Assembly: GCA_021203685.1 (NCBI GenBank)
Contig: JAJQAS010000173.1
Span: 1 to 10,264 of the forward strand
Direction: 5' to 3'
DNA: 10,264 nucleotides
Source of the DNA: Clostridiales bacterium
Lineage (GTDB): Bacteria > Bacillota > Clostridia > Oscillospirales > Oscillospiraceae
In this document: one piece after another, positions 1-6,535 of the stretch
How the letters are laid out: each line of letters opens with the position of its first letter
Numbering within the stretch: the first letter of the stretch is position 1
Translations under genes and position numbers: made by a program
The notes under the pieces: generated by a model
What the model was told of the DNA's origin: nothing
Database searches by the model: none
Seen by the model: the letters and a program-made list of their open reading frames with translations, nothing else

Positions 1-1
1 C

Positions 2-442
2 CGGCTGCACATCGTCCCGGTGGAGGACGGGGAGACGCTGGACATTCTGGGCCGCAGCACCACTTTTTTTGACATCCACTCCAACAAGGATCAGCAGTTT
101 GGTTTCTCTATGGAGCTGGAGCCGGGGAAAAAGCTGACTTGCTGCGGCGACGAACCCTGCCACGCTCAGGCGGAGGGCTACGCCCGGGGCAGCAGCTGGC
201 TCCTCCACGAGGCGTTCTGCCTCCACAGCCAGGCGGAGGTGTTCAAGCCCTACGAAAAGTACCACTCCACCGTCAAGGACGCCTGTGAGCTGGCCCAGCG
301 GCTGGGGGTGGAGAACCTGCTGCTCTATCACACCGAGGACAAAAATCTGGACAGGCGTAAGGAATTGTATCTTGCGGAGGGCAAAGCGTATTTCCGGGGA
401 AATCTCTATGTGCCGGACGATTTGGAGACGCTGACGTTATAA
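2..442 (+). CDS. MBL-fold metallo-hydrolase, RNase Z-like (5' end missing)
   Basis: The last 146 residues of a metallo-beta-lactamase-fold hydrolase; the reading frame is open to the left edge, so the true start lies outside the window. Seen: a CGDEP segment (candidate metal-bridging Asp), then GYARGSSWLLHEAF, then KYHSTVKDACELAQRLGVENLLLYHTED. This order (GD, then LxHEA, then HST...A...A, then a late LxxxH) matches the C-terminal half of ribonuclease Z/ElaC-like MBL proteins, where these Asp and His residues hold the two zinc ions. The N-terminal HxHxDH motif would be upstream and cannot be checked. In this family the substrate may be tRNA 3' trailers, but many RNase Z-like paralogues in Clostridia have no known substrate, so tRNA processing is not claimed. 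The gene is convergent with the WYL regulator. No clear T-rich terminator follows the TAA. Family assignment is fairly sure; exact function is not. Confidence 0.8.
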   Translation, partial: RLHIVPVEDGETLDILGRSTTFFDIHSNKDQQFGFSMELEPGKKLTCCGDEPCHAQAEGYARGSSWLLHEAFCLHSQAEVFKPYEKYHSTVKDACELAQRLGVENLLLYHTEDKNLDRRKELYLAEGKAYFRGNLYVPDDLETLTL

Positions 443-485
443 AAGAAACGTTCAAATCTATGAGCTGCATTTCGAGAACTGACCA

Positions 486-624
486 CCCCTCTTGCCGCCC
501 CTGAAAGGGCAGGGAGGGGCAACGCCCCGGAAGTGCCGCTTGACGGCGGAGGGGGACCATGCGAAGCCAGGTGGAGGGGTTTCTCGCCGGAATCAATGAT
601 AAGGCTGATTCAAAGGGATAACCA
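486..624 (+). repeat. Intergenic patch of repeat fragments and hairpins
   Basis: The 189-base gap between the MBL gene and the WYL gene is made of short structured pieces rather than a gene. CCCCTC-GCCC (486-500) pairs with GGGC-GAGGGG (507-519), with an alternative hairpin GGGGC-AAC-GCCCC at 516-528. The 18-mer GAAGTGCCGCTTGACGGC (530-547), itself a hairpin, occurs exactly, in reverse complement, at 1769-1786 inside the repeat copy upstream of uvrA. TCAAAGGGATAACCA (610-624) recurs exactly at 5493-5507 at the end of the repeat copy behind the VanZ-like gene. The patch is best read as fragments of the interspersed repeat family described at 1709-1948 and 5302-5507. It ends 8 bases from the stop codon of the WYL gene. 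No promoter or coding signal was seen in it. Confidence 0.6.
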
Positions 625-631
625 GTAAATC

Positions 632-1624
632 TTAGAGCTTCTCTTTTTGATACTGCTCTAACTGCGCCGTCAGCATCTGCTCCATCTGGAACCGCACCGG
701 TTCCGGGGCCAGCACGACGGCTCCGCCGTTCAGACCGAACAGCCAGCCGAAAAACTGGGGGCTGACCACCACCCGCACCACCGCCCGGAAGGTGGGGCCG
801 TCGTCAGGGTACATCTCCAGGTTGTCCCCGAAGCGGTCGATGAGCACATGGGCGGTCCAGTCCTGGCAGCGCAGCACCACCTCTTTCTCCTCCCCCCGGA
901 ACATCCCAAAGTGGCGGTCGGCGTACCGGGCTGGGTCCTCCGCCTGGTAGACCTCCCGGCCCAGCCGGGCCTCCTTCCGCACAGTGATACGGTCCATTTT
1001 GTCCACCCGGTAGTGCCGCAGGCGGCCTGTGACCGCTTCGTAGGCCACCAGATAATAGTTGTCGTTGTCCCGCACCAAGGTATAGGGGCTGACGGTGTAG
1101 GCCGCGCCCCCCTTGCGGTAGACCTTCTCCCGGCGTTGGTTCAGGTCGAAGTACCGGAAGGAGACCTGTTTGTTCTGGCCGATGGCCTCGTAAATGGCGT
1201 CGATGGTGTAATAGACCCGCTCGTTGGCGCTCTTGGTCTTGCCCGCCACATAGACCTGCCGCTGGAGCGCGCTGGCCTGATAGCGGGAGGTCTGCCCGGC
1301 CAGCTTGTCAATGAGGGTCTGGCTCTTCTGGGGCGTAATGAACTTGCTGGCCTGGACCGCGTCCACCAGCAGCTTCAGCTCCGCCAGCTGAAAGTCCCTC
1401 TCCCCCAGGTAGTAGCCCCGCCCCCGGCGGAGGATGATGTCGTAGCCAAAGCGCTGGAGGGTGTGGATGTCTTCATAGACGCTTTTGCGCTCCGCCCGGA
1501 TGTCGGCGTCTGCCAGCCGCTCCAGCAGGGCGGGGACGCTGAGCGGGTGCTGCTCGTCCGTCTCCTGGGTGAAGATGCGCAGCAGCGCCAGCAGCTTTCC
1601 TTTTTGGTTGTTTGTCCGCGGCAT
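632..1624 (-). CDS. WYL-domain transcriptional regulator (HTH-WYL-WCX)
   Basis: A 330-residue DNA-binding regulator of the YafY/DeoR-like WYL family. Seen: an N-terminal winged helix-turn-helix (about residues 8-73, with SVPALLERL, RKSVYEDIHTLQRFGYDI and the wing RGRGYYLG). Next comes a linker with a helical segment, then a WYL domain (about 138-215, with VSFRYFD, YTVSPYTLVRDNDNYYLVAYE and LRHYRVDKMDRI), and a C-terminal WCX-like region (about 245-325). The name motif is degenerate: the position expected to read WYL is YYL (190-192). Length and order are normal for the family. The ATG has AAGGAGG five bases upstream, which supports this start. WYL domains are known to bind nucleic acid or other ligands, and some members (PafBC, DriD) control DNA-damage genes. 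The gene is divergent from uvrA, separated by 370 bases that contain a repeat element. Regulation of uvrA is possible but only inferred. Family assignment is secure; ligand and targets are unknown. Confidence 0.93.
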   Translation of the reverse strand: MPRTNNQKGKLLALLRIFTQETDEQHPLSVPALLERLADADIRAERKSVYEDIHTLQRFGYDIILRRGRGYYLGERDFQLAELKLLVDAVQASKFITPQKSQTLIDKLAGQTSRYQASALQRQVYVAGKTKSANERVYYTIDAIYEAIGQNKQVSFRYFDLNQRREKVYRKGGAAYTVSPYTLVRDNDNYYLVAYEAVTGRLRHYRVDKMDRITVRKEARLGREVYQAEDPARYADRHFGMFRGEEKEVVLRCQDWTAHVLIDRFGDNLEMYPDDGPTFRAVVRVVVSPQFFGWLFGLNGGAVVLAPEPVRFQMEQMLTAQLEQYQKEKL

Positions 1625-1662
1625 AGGGGCCTCCTTTTCCGGTGTGTGTGGAAGTTACACCC

Positions 1663-1692
1663 AGTATACCGCAGTGGGGCGGCGCAGCGCAA
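1663..1692 (-). promoter_or_regulatory. Probable promoter of the WYL regulator
   Basis: On the minus strand a TATACT -10 hexamer (1663-1668) is preceded by TTGCGC (1687-1692) at an 18-base spacing. It lies about 40 bases upstream of the ATG and its AAGGAGG site. The -10 is a good match to the sigma-A consensus, the -35 is partial. No other equally good pair was seen between the repeat element and the gene. Confidence 0.5.
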
Positions 1693-1708
1693 GGGGAAAC
1701 GGGAATCT

Positions 1709-1948
1709 GACGATTCTTTTGAATCAGTTGCATTATGATAAGCTATTAGCCGTTAGCTGTTATCTGCTGCCGTCAAGCGGCACTTCTGAAGCTGCACTTC
1801 TCCCTGTAGTCAGGTGCTACCAGTCTAAAGCAAACTGCTCACATAGAAGCAGAGAGCGAAACAGCCTGTTTTCAAAAAATGTAAACGGTAAGCGTAGCAC
1901 GTAATGCCAGGAACCACAAAGCTAATGGCTAAAAGCCAAGAGCTGAGA
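1709..1948 (-). repeat. Interspersed repeat copy A, with 7-bp-periodic inverted ends
   Basis: This fills most of the 370-base gap between the WYL gene and uvrA. Reverse-complemented, it aligns along its length with 5302-5507. Shared blocks on the plus strand of this copy include GTCAGGTGCTACCAGTCTAAAGC (about 1809-1831), ACGGTAAGCGTAGCACGTAATGCCA (about 1886-1910), and the outer flank around GATTCTTTTGAATCA (1712-1726). The left end is four 7-mers (AGCTATT, AGCCGTT, AGCTGTT, ATCTGCT; 1741-1768). The right end is four 7-mers of the complementary kind (GCTAATG, GCTAAAA, GCCAAGA, GCTGAGA; 1921-1948), so the ends can pair. Compared with copy B it has about 40 extra bases (about 1765-1806) that include the hairpin TGCCG-TCAAG-CGGCA (1768-1782) and the 18-mer shared with 530-547. 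It encodes no convincing protein. It is MITE-like in build, but mobility is not shown. Confidence 0.72.
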
Positions 1949-1994
1949 TGCTTACAAAGTGTATTTTACAGGATGGTTTATCCAAGGAGTTATC

Positions 1995-4823
1995 ATGCAG
2001 GACCACATTTTTGTCAAGGGCGCCCGCGCCAACAACCTGAAAAACATAGATGTCTCCATCCCCAGAGACAAGCTGGTGGTCATCACCGGCCTCTCCGGCA
2101 GCGGAAAAAGCTCCCTGGCCTTCGACACCATCTATGCCGAGGGGCAGCGGCGCTATGTGGAGAGTCTGTCCTCCTACGCCCGGATGTTTCTGGGCCAGAT
2201 GGAGAAGCCCGACGTGGACTACATCGACGGCCTCTCCCCTGCCATCTCCATCGACCAAAAGACCACCTCCCAGAACCCCCGCTCCACGGTGGGGACGGTG
2301 ACGGAGATCTACGACTACCTCCGCCTGCTGTGGGCCAGGGTGGGCACCCCCCACTGCCCCAAGTGCGGCAAGGAGATCCAGCAGCAGACCATCGACCAGA
2401 TCGTGGATCAGGTCATGGCGCTGCCCCCCGCCACCCGCATTATGGTGCTGGCCCCGGTGGTGCGGGGCAAGAAGGGCGAACACGCCAAGGTGTTGGAGAG
2501 CGCCCGGCGTTCCGGCTATGTCCGGGTGCGCATTGACGGCAGCCTCTACGATTTGTCCGAGGAAATCAAACTGGACAAAAACCTCAAGCACCGCATTGAA
2601 ATCGTCGTGGACCGGCTGGTCATCCGGGAGGACATTGTTCGGCGGCTGACGGATTCCTGCGAAATCGCCGCCAACCTGTCCGGCGGGCTGGTGGTCATCG
2701 ACCTGCCCCGGGAGGGGAAAGAGATGACCTTCTCCCAGAATTACGCCTGTGAGGACTGCGGCATCTCCATCGAGGAGCTGTCGCCCAGAGCGTTTTCCTT
2801 CAACAACCCCTACGGGGCCTGCCCCACCTGCACCGGTCTGGGCAGTCAGCTCCGGGCCGACCCGGAGCTGGTCATCCCCAACGAAAACCTCTCCATCCTG
2901 GACGGGGCCATCCAGGCCCCCGGCTGGAACAACATCAAGTCCGACAGCATCTCCCGGATGTACTTCGAGGCGCTGGCCAAGAAGTATAAATTCAAGCTGG
3001 ACGCGCCGGTGAAAACCTTCTCCAGGCCGGTGAAGGACATCATTCTCTACGGCACCAAAAACGAGAAGCTGACCCTCCACTACGACCAGCCCCGTGGCCG
3101 GGGGACCCTGTATCAGCCCTTTGAGGGCATCATCAACAACCTGGAGCGCCGCTACCGGGAGACCCAGTCCGACGGGGCCAAGCGGGAGCTGGAGGAGTGC
3201 ATGAGCGAGCGGCCCTGCCCTGACTGCCAGGGGCGGCGGCTGCGCCCGGAGGTGCTGGCGGTGACGGTGGGCGGTTTGAGCATCGACCAGTTCTGCGCCC
3301 TGCCGGTGGAGCAGGCGCTGAACTTCATCGACCATCTGGAGCTGTCCGGCCAGAAGGAGCAAATTGCCGGGCAGATTTTGAAGGAAATCCGCGCCCGGCT
3401 GGGCTTCTTGCAGTCGGTGGGGCTGAAATATCTCACTCTGGACCGGAAGGCGGGCACCCTCTCCGGCGGCGAGAGCCAGCGCATCCGGCTGGCGACGCAA
3501 ATCGGCTCCCTGCTGATGGGGGTGTTGTATATCCTGGACGAGCCCTCCATCGGCCTCCACCAGCGGGACAACGCCATGCTGCTGGACACCCTGCGGCACC
3601 TGCGGGACCTGGGCAACACCCTCATTGTGGTGGAGCACGACGAGGACACCATGCGGGCTGCCGACTACCTCATCGACGTGGGGCCGGGGGCAGGCATCCA
3701 CGGCGGAGAGATCGTCGCCGCCGGGACGCCGGAGGAAGTGATGAACACCCCCGGTTCTCTCACCGGCGACTACCTGGCCGGGCGAAAGAAAATCGCCGTC
3801 CCCACCCAGCGCAGGCCGGGCAACGGCAATTTCCTCACCGTCCGGGGGGCCTACGAGAACAATTTGAAGTATATCGACGTGTCCGTTCCCCTGGGGACCT
3901 TCACTGTCGTTACCGGCGTTTCCGGCAGCGGCAAGTCCTCTCTTGTAAATGAAATCATCCACAAGCGACTGGCCGCCGACCTGAACCGGGCCAAGTGCAG
4001 GGCGGGGAAGCACCTGGGCCTGGAGGGGGAAGAGTATCTGGACAAGGTCATCTGTATCGACCAGTCCCCCATTGGCCGGACGCCCAAGTCCAACCCCGCC
4101 ACCTACACCGGCCTCTTTACCGACATCCGGGACCTGTTCTCCAAGACGGAGGATGCCCGCAGCCGGGGGTACGGCGCGGGGCGGTTCTCCTTCAACGTCC
4201 GGGGCGGGCGGTGCGAAGCCTGCGCCGGGGACGGGTTGGTGAAGATCGAAATGAACTTCCTCCCCGATGTGTACGTCCCCTGCGACGTGTGCAAGGGCAA
4301 GCGGTACAACAGGGAGACCCTGGAGGTCAAGTACAAGGGCAAAAACATCTGGGAAGTGCTGGACATGACGGTGGAGGAGGCGCTGGACTTCTTCCAGCCG
4401 GTGCCGAAGATCTTCAACCGGCTCCAGACCCTCTACGACGTGGGGCTGGGGTACGTGAAGCTGGGCCAGTCCAGCACCACCCTCTCCGGCGGCGAGGCCC
4501 AGCGGGTCAAGCTGGCCACCGAGCTGTCCCGGAAGTCCACCGGTTCCACCTTCTATATCCTGGACGAACCCACCACCGGCCTCCACAGCGACGACGTGCG
4601 GCGGCTCATCGACGTGCTGCAAAAGCTGGCGGCGGCGGGGAACACGGTGCTGGTCATTGAACACAACCTGGACGTCATCAAAACCGCCGACTGGCTCATC
4701 GACCTGGGGCCGGAGGGCGGCGAAGAGGGCGGCCATGTGGTGGTCACCGGTACGCCGGAGGACGTGGCCCAATGTGAGCGCTCCTACACCGGGCAGTATT
4801 TGAAACCCTACCTGAACCAATGA
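1995..4823 (+). CDS. uvrA: UvrABC excinuclease subunit A
   Basis: UvrA, the 942-residue damage-recognition ATPase of nucleotide excision repair. It acts as a dimer that loads UvrB onto DNA lesions. Both ABC-type halves are complete. Walker A motifs are GLSGSGKS (32-39) and GVSGSGKS (641-648). Signature motifs are LSGGESQR (from 489) and LSGGEAQR (from 830). Walker B DE pairs are at 515-516 and 857-858. Two zinc modules are visible: C252-x2-C255 with C276-x2-C279, and C740-x2-C743 with C763-x2-C766. The length is normal. The start is set at 1995 because AAGGAG lies five bases upstream and the protein then begins MQDHIFVKGARANNLKNI, as in the family; an in-frame ATG at 1959 has no ribosome site. 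It is divergent from the WYL gene and overlaps the VanZ-like gene by ATGA. uvrB is not adjacent within the window. No clear LexA box was found upstream. Confidence 0.98.
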   Translation: MQDHIFVKGARANNLKNIDVSIPRDKLVVITGLSGSGKSSLAFDTIYAEGQRRYVESLSSYARMFLGQMEKPDVDYIDGLSPAISIDQKTTSQNPRSTVGTVTEIYDYLRLLWARVGTPHCPKCGKEIQQQTIDQIVDQVMALPPATRIMVLAPVVRGKKGEHAKVLESARRSGYVRVRIDGSLYDLSEEIKLDKNLKHRIEIVVDRLVIREDIVRRLTDSCEIAANLSGGLVVIDLPREGKEMTFSQNYACEDCGISIEELSPRAFSFNNPYGACPTCTGLGSQLRADPELVIPNENLSILDGAIQAPGWNNIKSDSISRMYFEALAKKYKFKLDAPVKTFSRPVKDIILYGTKNEKLTLHYDQPRGRGTLYQPFEGIINNLERRYRETQSDGAKRELEECMSERPCPDCQGRRLRPEVLAVTVGGLSIDQFCALPVEQALNFIDHLELSGQKEQIAGQILKEIRARLGFLQSVGLKYLTLDRKAGTLSGGESQRIRLATQIGSLLMGVLYILDEPSIGLHQRDNAMLLDTLRHLRDLGNTLIVVEHDEDTMRAADYLIDVGPGAGIHGGEIVAAGTPEEVMNTPGSLTGDYLAGRKKIAVPTQRRPGNGNFLTVRGAYENNLKYIDVSVPLGTFTVVTGVSGSGKSSLVNEIIHKRLAADLNRAKCRAGKHLGLEGEEYLDKVICIDQSPIGRTPKSNPATYTGLFTDIRDLFSKTEDARSRGYGAGRFSFNVRGGRCEACAGDGLVKIEMNFLPDVYVPCDVCKGKRYNRETLEVKYKGKNIWEVLDMTVEEALDFFQPVPKIFNRLQTLYDVGLGYVKLGQSSTTLSGGEAQRVKLATELSRKSTGSTFYILDEPTTGLHSDDVRRLIDVLQKLAAAGNTVLVIEHNLDVIKTADWLIDLGPEGGEEGGHVVVTGTPEDVAQCERSYTGQYLKPYLNQ

Positions 4824-5293
4824 AAACCATCGTCCTGTTCCTGCGAAAAAAGCGGCTGGTCAACGCCCTGTTTGGGGTCTACCTGCTGCTGGTGCTGCGG
4901 CTGACAGTGTTCCGGCAGGGGTTTTGGCCCCTGCACCCGTTTCAGGACGGGATGACCGGTGAGCCATGGGTCTATTATCGTTTTTTTATCCAGCAGGGTC
5001 GTTGGAGCGTGTTGTTTCGGGATTTTTTGTGGAACTATCCGGGGAACATCATCGGCTTCCTGCCCCTGGGGGGCTGGCTGGTCTGGCGGGACCGGCTCTG
5101 CCCTCTGTGGAAGGCGGCGGCGGTGGGGCTGGCCCTCTCCCTGACCATCGAAGTTTCTCAGTATGTATTCGGCGTGGGCAGCACCAGTTTCAGCGACCTG
5201 ATGACCAACACGCTGGGGGCGTGGTTGGGGGGCTGGCTGATGAAAAACGCCCAGCTGAACGCTAAACGGCGGGCAGAGTGGCCGCCGCTGTAA
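4820..5293 (+). CDS. VanZ-family membrane protein
   Basis: A 157-residue integral membrane protein of the VanZ-like family. Seen: hydrophobic segments at about 13-31, 75-90, 96-117 and 126-143, and the family core GNIIGFLPLGGWL (75-87), then E111-x2-Q114 and D126-x3-N130-TLGAWLGG. VanZ itself gives low-level teicoplanin resistance in enterococci, but most chromosomal relatives have no proven role, so resistance is not claimed. The ATG overlaps the uvrA TGA (ATGA), which implies translational coupling and co-transcription with uvrA. No separate ribosome site is obvious. The tail (residues 143-157) is hydrophilic and basic. A repeat element begins 8 bases after the stop codon. Family assignment is strong; physiological function is unknown. 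Confidence 0.9.
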   Translation: MKTIVLFLRKKRLVNALFGVYLLLVLRLTVFRQGFWPLHPFQDGMTGEPWVYYRFFIQQGRWSVLFRDFLWNYPGNIIGFLPLGGWLVWRDRLCPLWKAAAVGLALSLTIEVSQYVFGVGSTSFSDLMTNTLGAWLGGWLMKNAQLNAKRRAEWPPL

Positions 5294-5301
5294 ATGTTCA
5301 T

Positions 5302-5507
5302 TTAGCTCTTAGTTTTTAGCTATTAGCTCTTAGTTTTGTAGTTCTTGGCATTATGTGCTGTGCTTACCGTTTGTATCCTTTTCCAAACGGGCGGCTTTAC
5401 TCTCAGCTTCCTTTTTTGCTGTTCGTTTTGGATTGGCAGTACCTGACTCACAGCTAACAGCTAACGGCTAACAGCTCATCAGCGCGACTGGCTCAAAGGG
5501 ATAACCA
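5302..5507 (+). repeat. Interspersed repeat copy B, with 7-bp-periodic inverted ends
   Basis: This occupies most of the 297 bases between the VanZ-like gene and the next gene. The left end is five 7-mers (TTAGCTC, TTAGTTT, TTAGCTA, TTAGCTC, TTAGTTT; 5302-5336). The right end is four 7-mers in the inverted sense (CAGCTAA, CAGCTAA, CGGCTAA, CAGCTCA; 5451-5478). It is followed by a tail ending TCAAAGGGATAACCA (5493-5507), shared exactly with 610-624. The middle carries a 7-bp hairpin CCGTTTG/CAAACGG (5367-5373 and 5384-5390) and matches copy A in inverse orientation, for example GGCATTATGTGCTGTGCTTACCGTTT. No start codon with a ribosome site and usable frame was found. Because it starts right behind the VanZ-like gene it may form the 3' end of the uvrA-vanZ-like transcript. 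Confidence 0.75.
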
Positions 5508-5531
5508 AATGATTAAATTTTTCTGAACGGC

Positions 5532-5560
5532 TTTTCATTTGTCCTGTTTGGCGTTACAAT
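5532..5560 (+). promoter_or_regulatory. Probable sigma-A promoter of the 5591-6841 gene group
   Basis: TTTTCA (5532-5537) and TACAAT (5555-5560) are separated by exactly 17 bases. They lie 30 bases upstream of a strong AGGAGG ribosome site and the ATG at 5591. The -10 matches the consensus at five of six positions, the -35 at four. It is just outside repeat copy B. Confidence 0.6.
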
Positions 5561-5590
5561 GACAGATACTGCGGCAGGAGGAACATCACT

Positions 5591-5945
5591 ATGACGTATA
5601 TGGAACAATTCACCCAGGGCCAGCTGCAAACAGCCTACGAGGAACTGCGAGCGGACTTCCGGGAGAAGCTGTTCCCCGGCGGGCTGGAGCAGGCCGGGGG
5701 GGCTGGTGCGGCAGATGGCCGCGCTGATCTATCCGGGGACCGACTGCTTCGCGGAGCATTACCGCACCTGTTTCGAGTTTTACCTGACCTTCGCCCTGGC
5801 CCGGCTGATGGGCTGCACCGAGGAGCGGGCGGAGGCCGAGTGCAAGAGCAAATACGGCACCCTGCCGCCGGTGATCTTCCAGACGGTGGTGGCGCTGTGC
5901 CGGGAAGCGCTGTACCTGGCGTTTCCCACTCTGGAGGGCAAGTAA
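5591..5945 (+). pseudogene. Hypothetical protein interrupted by a +1 frameshift in a G7 run
   Basis: No known family was recognised. Translation starts at the ATG at 5591, with AGGAGG nine bases upstream, and is sensible for 37 residues (MTYMEQFTQGQLQTAYEELR to GLEQAGG). The frame then turns into a Gly/Pro/Arg-rich run typical of an out-of-frame GC-rich gene. The sensible frame resumes with LVRQMAALIYPGTDCFAEHY and runs to the TAA at 5943-5945, ending LAFPTLEGK. The switch is at seven Gs (5696-5702); with six Gs the product would be a continuous 117-residue protein. That product looks mostly helical and soluble, with four scattered Cys and no signal peptide. Left uncorrected, the first frame ends at a TGA (5984-5986) directly abutting the next ATG. 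This may be a true lesion, a sequencing or assembly error, or a slippage site. It heads a likely operon with the two membrane-protein genes. Confidence 0.6.
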
Positions 5946-5950
5946 ACAAC

Positions 5951-5982
5951 ACCTCTTACATGACACAAAAGCGAGGTTTTTT
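5951..5982 (+). promoter_or_regulatory. Possible hairpin covering the ribosome site of the downstream gene
   Basis: ACCTC (5951-5955) can pair with GAGGT (5973-5977), and six Ts follow (5977-5982). The GAGG arm is the only candidate Shine-Dalgarno for the ATG at 5987. The stem is short, with a loop of 17 bases, so it is weak either as a terminator or as a ribosome-site lock. It is recorded because both halves fall in the 41-base gap between the corrected stop and the next start. Confidence 0.25.
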
Positions 5983-5986
5983 CTGA

Positions 5987-6487
5987 ATGACAGCATCTCT
6001 TCAAGCCCTGTGGGCCTGGGTGACCAGCACCTTTGCGGGCAAGCTGGCGGCTTCCCTCTTTGTCTCCATGCTGCCCGTCATTGAGCTGCGGGGCGGCATC
6101 CCCATCGCCGTGGGGCTGGGGCTTGCGCCCCGGGTGGCCATTCCCCTCTGCGTGTTGGGCAACATTATCCCCATCGTGCCGGTGATCCTTTTTATCAAAG
6201 CGGTGTTCGCCAAAATGCGGCAGTGGGGCGGCGTCTTTGCCCGGCTGGTGGACAAGCTGGAGCGCAAGGCCAACAAGCACCGGGACGTGCTGGACAAATA
6301 CGCCTGGATGGGGCTGGTGCTGCTCACCGCCATTCCCCTGCCGGGGACCGGGGCCTGGACCTCCTCTCTGTTGGCGGCGCTGACCGGCGTGCGGCTGAAG
6401 CACGCCTTCCCCGCCATCGCCCTGGGGGTGGTCATTGCCGCCGTGGTCATCGGCACCCTGAGCTATGGCGTGGCGGCGCTGGTCTGA
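5987..6487 (+). CDS. Small multidrug export family protein (COG2426-like)
   Basis: A 166-residue integral membrane protein of the putative small multidrug export family (Sm_multidrug_ex, COG2426). Seen: SMLPVIELRGGIPIAVGLGL (27-46) with the family's ELRxxIP core at 33-39, a GN pair at 58-59, and the second signature AIPLPGTGAWTSSLLA (115-130). Hydrophobic segments lie at about 20-45, 50-74, 106-132 and 141-165. A basic, charged stretch (about 76-105) separates the two halves, suggesting an internal repeat of the kind seen in DedA/SNARE-associated-like proteins. Export activity is poorly proven for the family, so the name should be read as a family label. The start follows only a weak GAGG site ten bases upstream. 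The gene probably shares the promoter at 5532-5560 and is followed by the 101-residue gene after a 48-base gap. Confidence 0.88.
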   Translation: MTASLQALWAWVTSTFAGKLAASLFVSMLPVIELRGGIPIAVGLGLAPRVAIPLCVLGNIIPIVPVILFIKAVFAKMRQWGGVFARLVDKLERKANKHRDVLDKYAWMGLVLLTAIPLPGTGAWTSSLLAALTGVRLKHAFPAIALGVVIAAVVIGTLSYGVAALV

Positions 6488-6535
6488 GGCGCAGTTTTTC
6501 CCCCTTCGGCATAGGCTGAACCGGAGGCGATGGCG

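Noticed and set aside
848..1738. A 296-codon open frame on the plus strand, opposite the WYL gene.
   Set aside because: No domain, Leu/Val/Pro-rich composition, no ribosome site, and it runs into the repeat element.
1858..1873. GAAACAGCCTGTTTTC, considered as a LexA/SOS operator upstream of uvrA.
   Set aside because: It does not fit the Gram-positive CGAAC-N4-GTTCG box, has unequal arms, and belongs to the repeat element.
1959..1994. An upstream in-frame ATG that would lengthen UvrA by 12 residues.
   Set aside because: There is no ribosome site before it, the extra residues are unlike the family's start, and the ATG at 1995 has AAGGAG at good spacing.
1929..4820. A 963-codon open frame on the minus strand, opposite uvrA.
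   Set aside because: It mirrors the uvrA codon pattern in a GC-rich gene, its product is low-complexity in Gly, Val, His and Leu, and it has no domain. uvrA is unmistakable on the other strand.
4820..5293. Reading the VanZ-like gene as a glycopeptide resistance gene.
   Set aside because: Only the family core is shared. No vanH, vanA, vanX or vanRS genes are present, and chromosomal VanZ-like proteins are common in Clostridia.
5302..5478. The heptamer arrays considered as a CRISPR-like array.
   Set aside because: The units are 7 bases and directly tandem, without spacers of regular length, and no cas gene is present.
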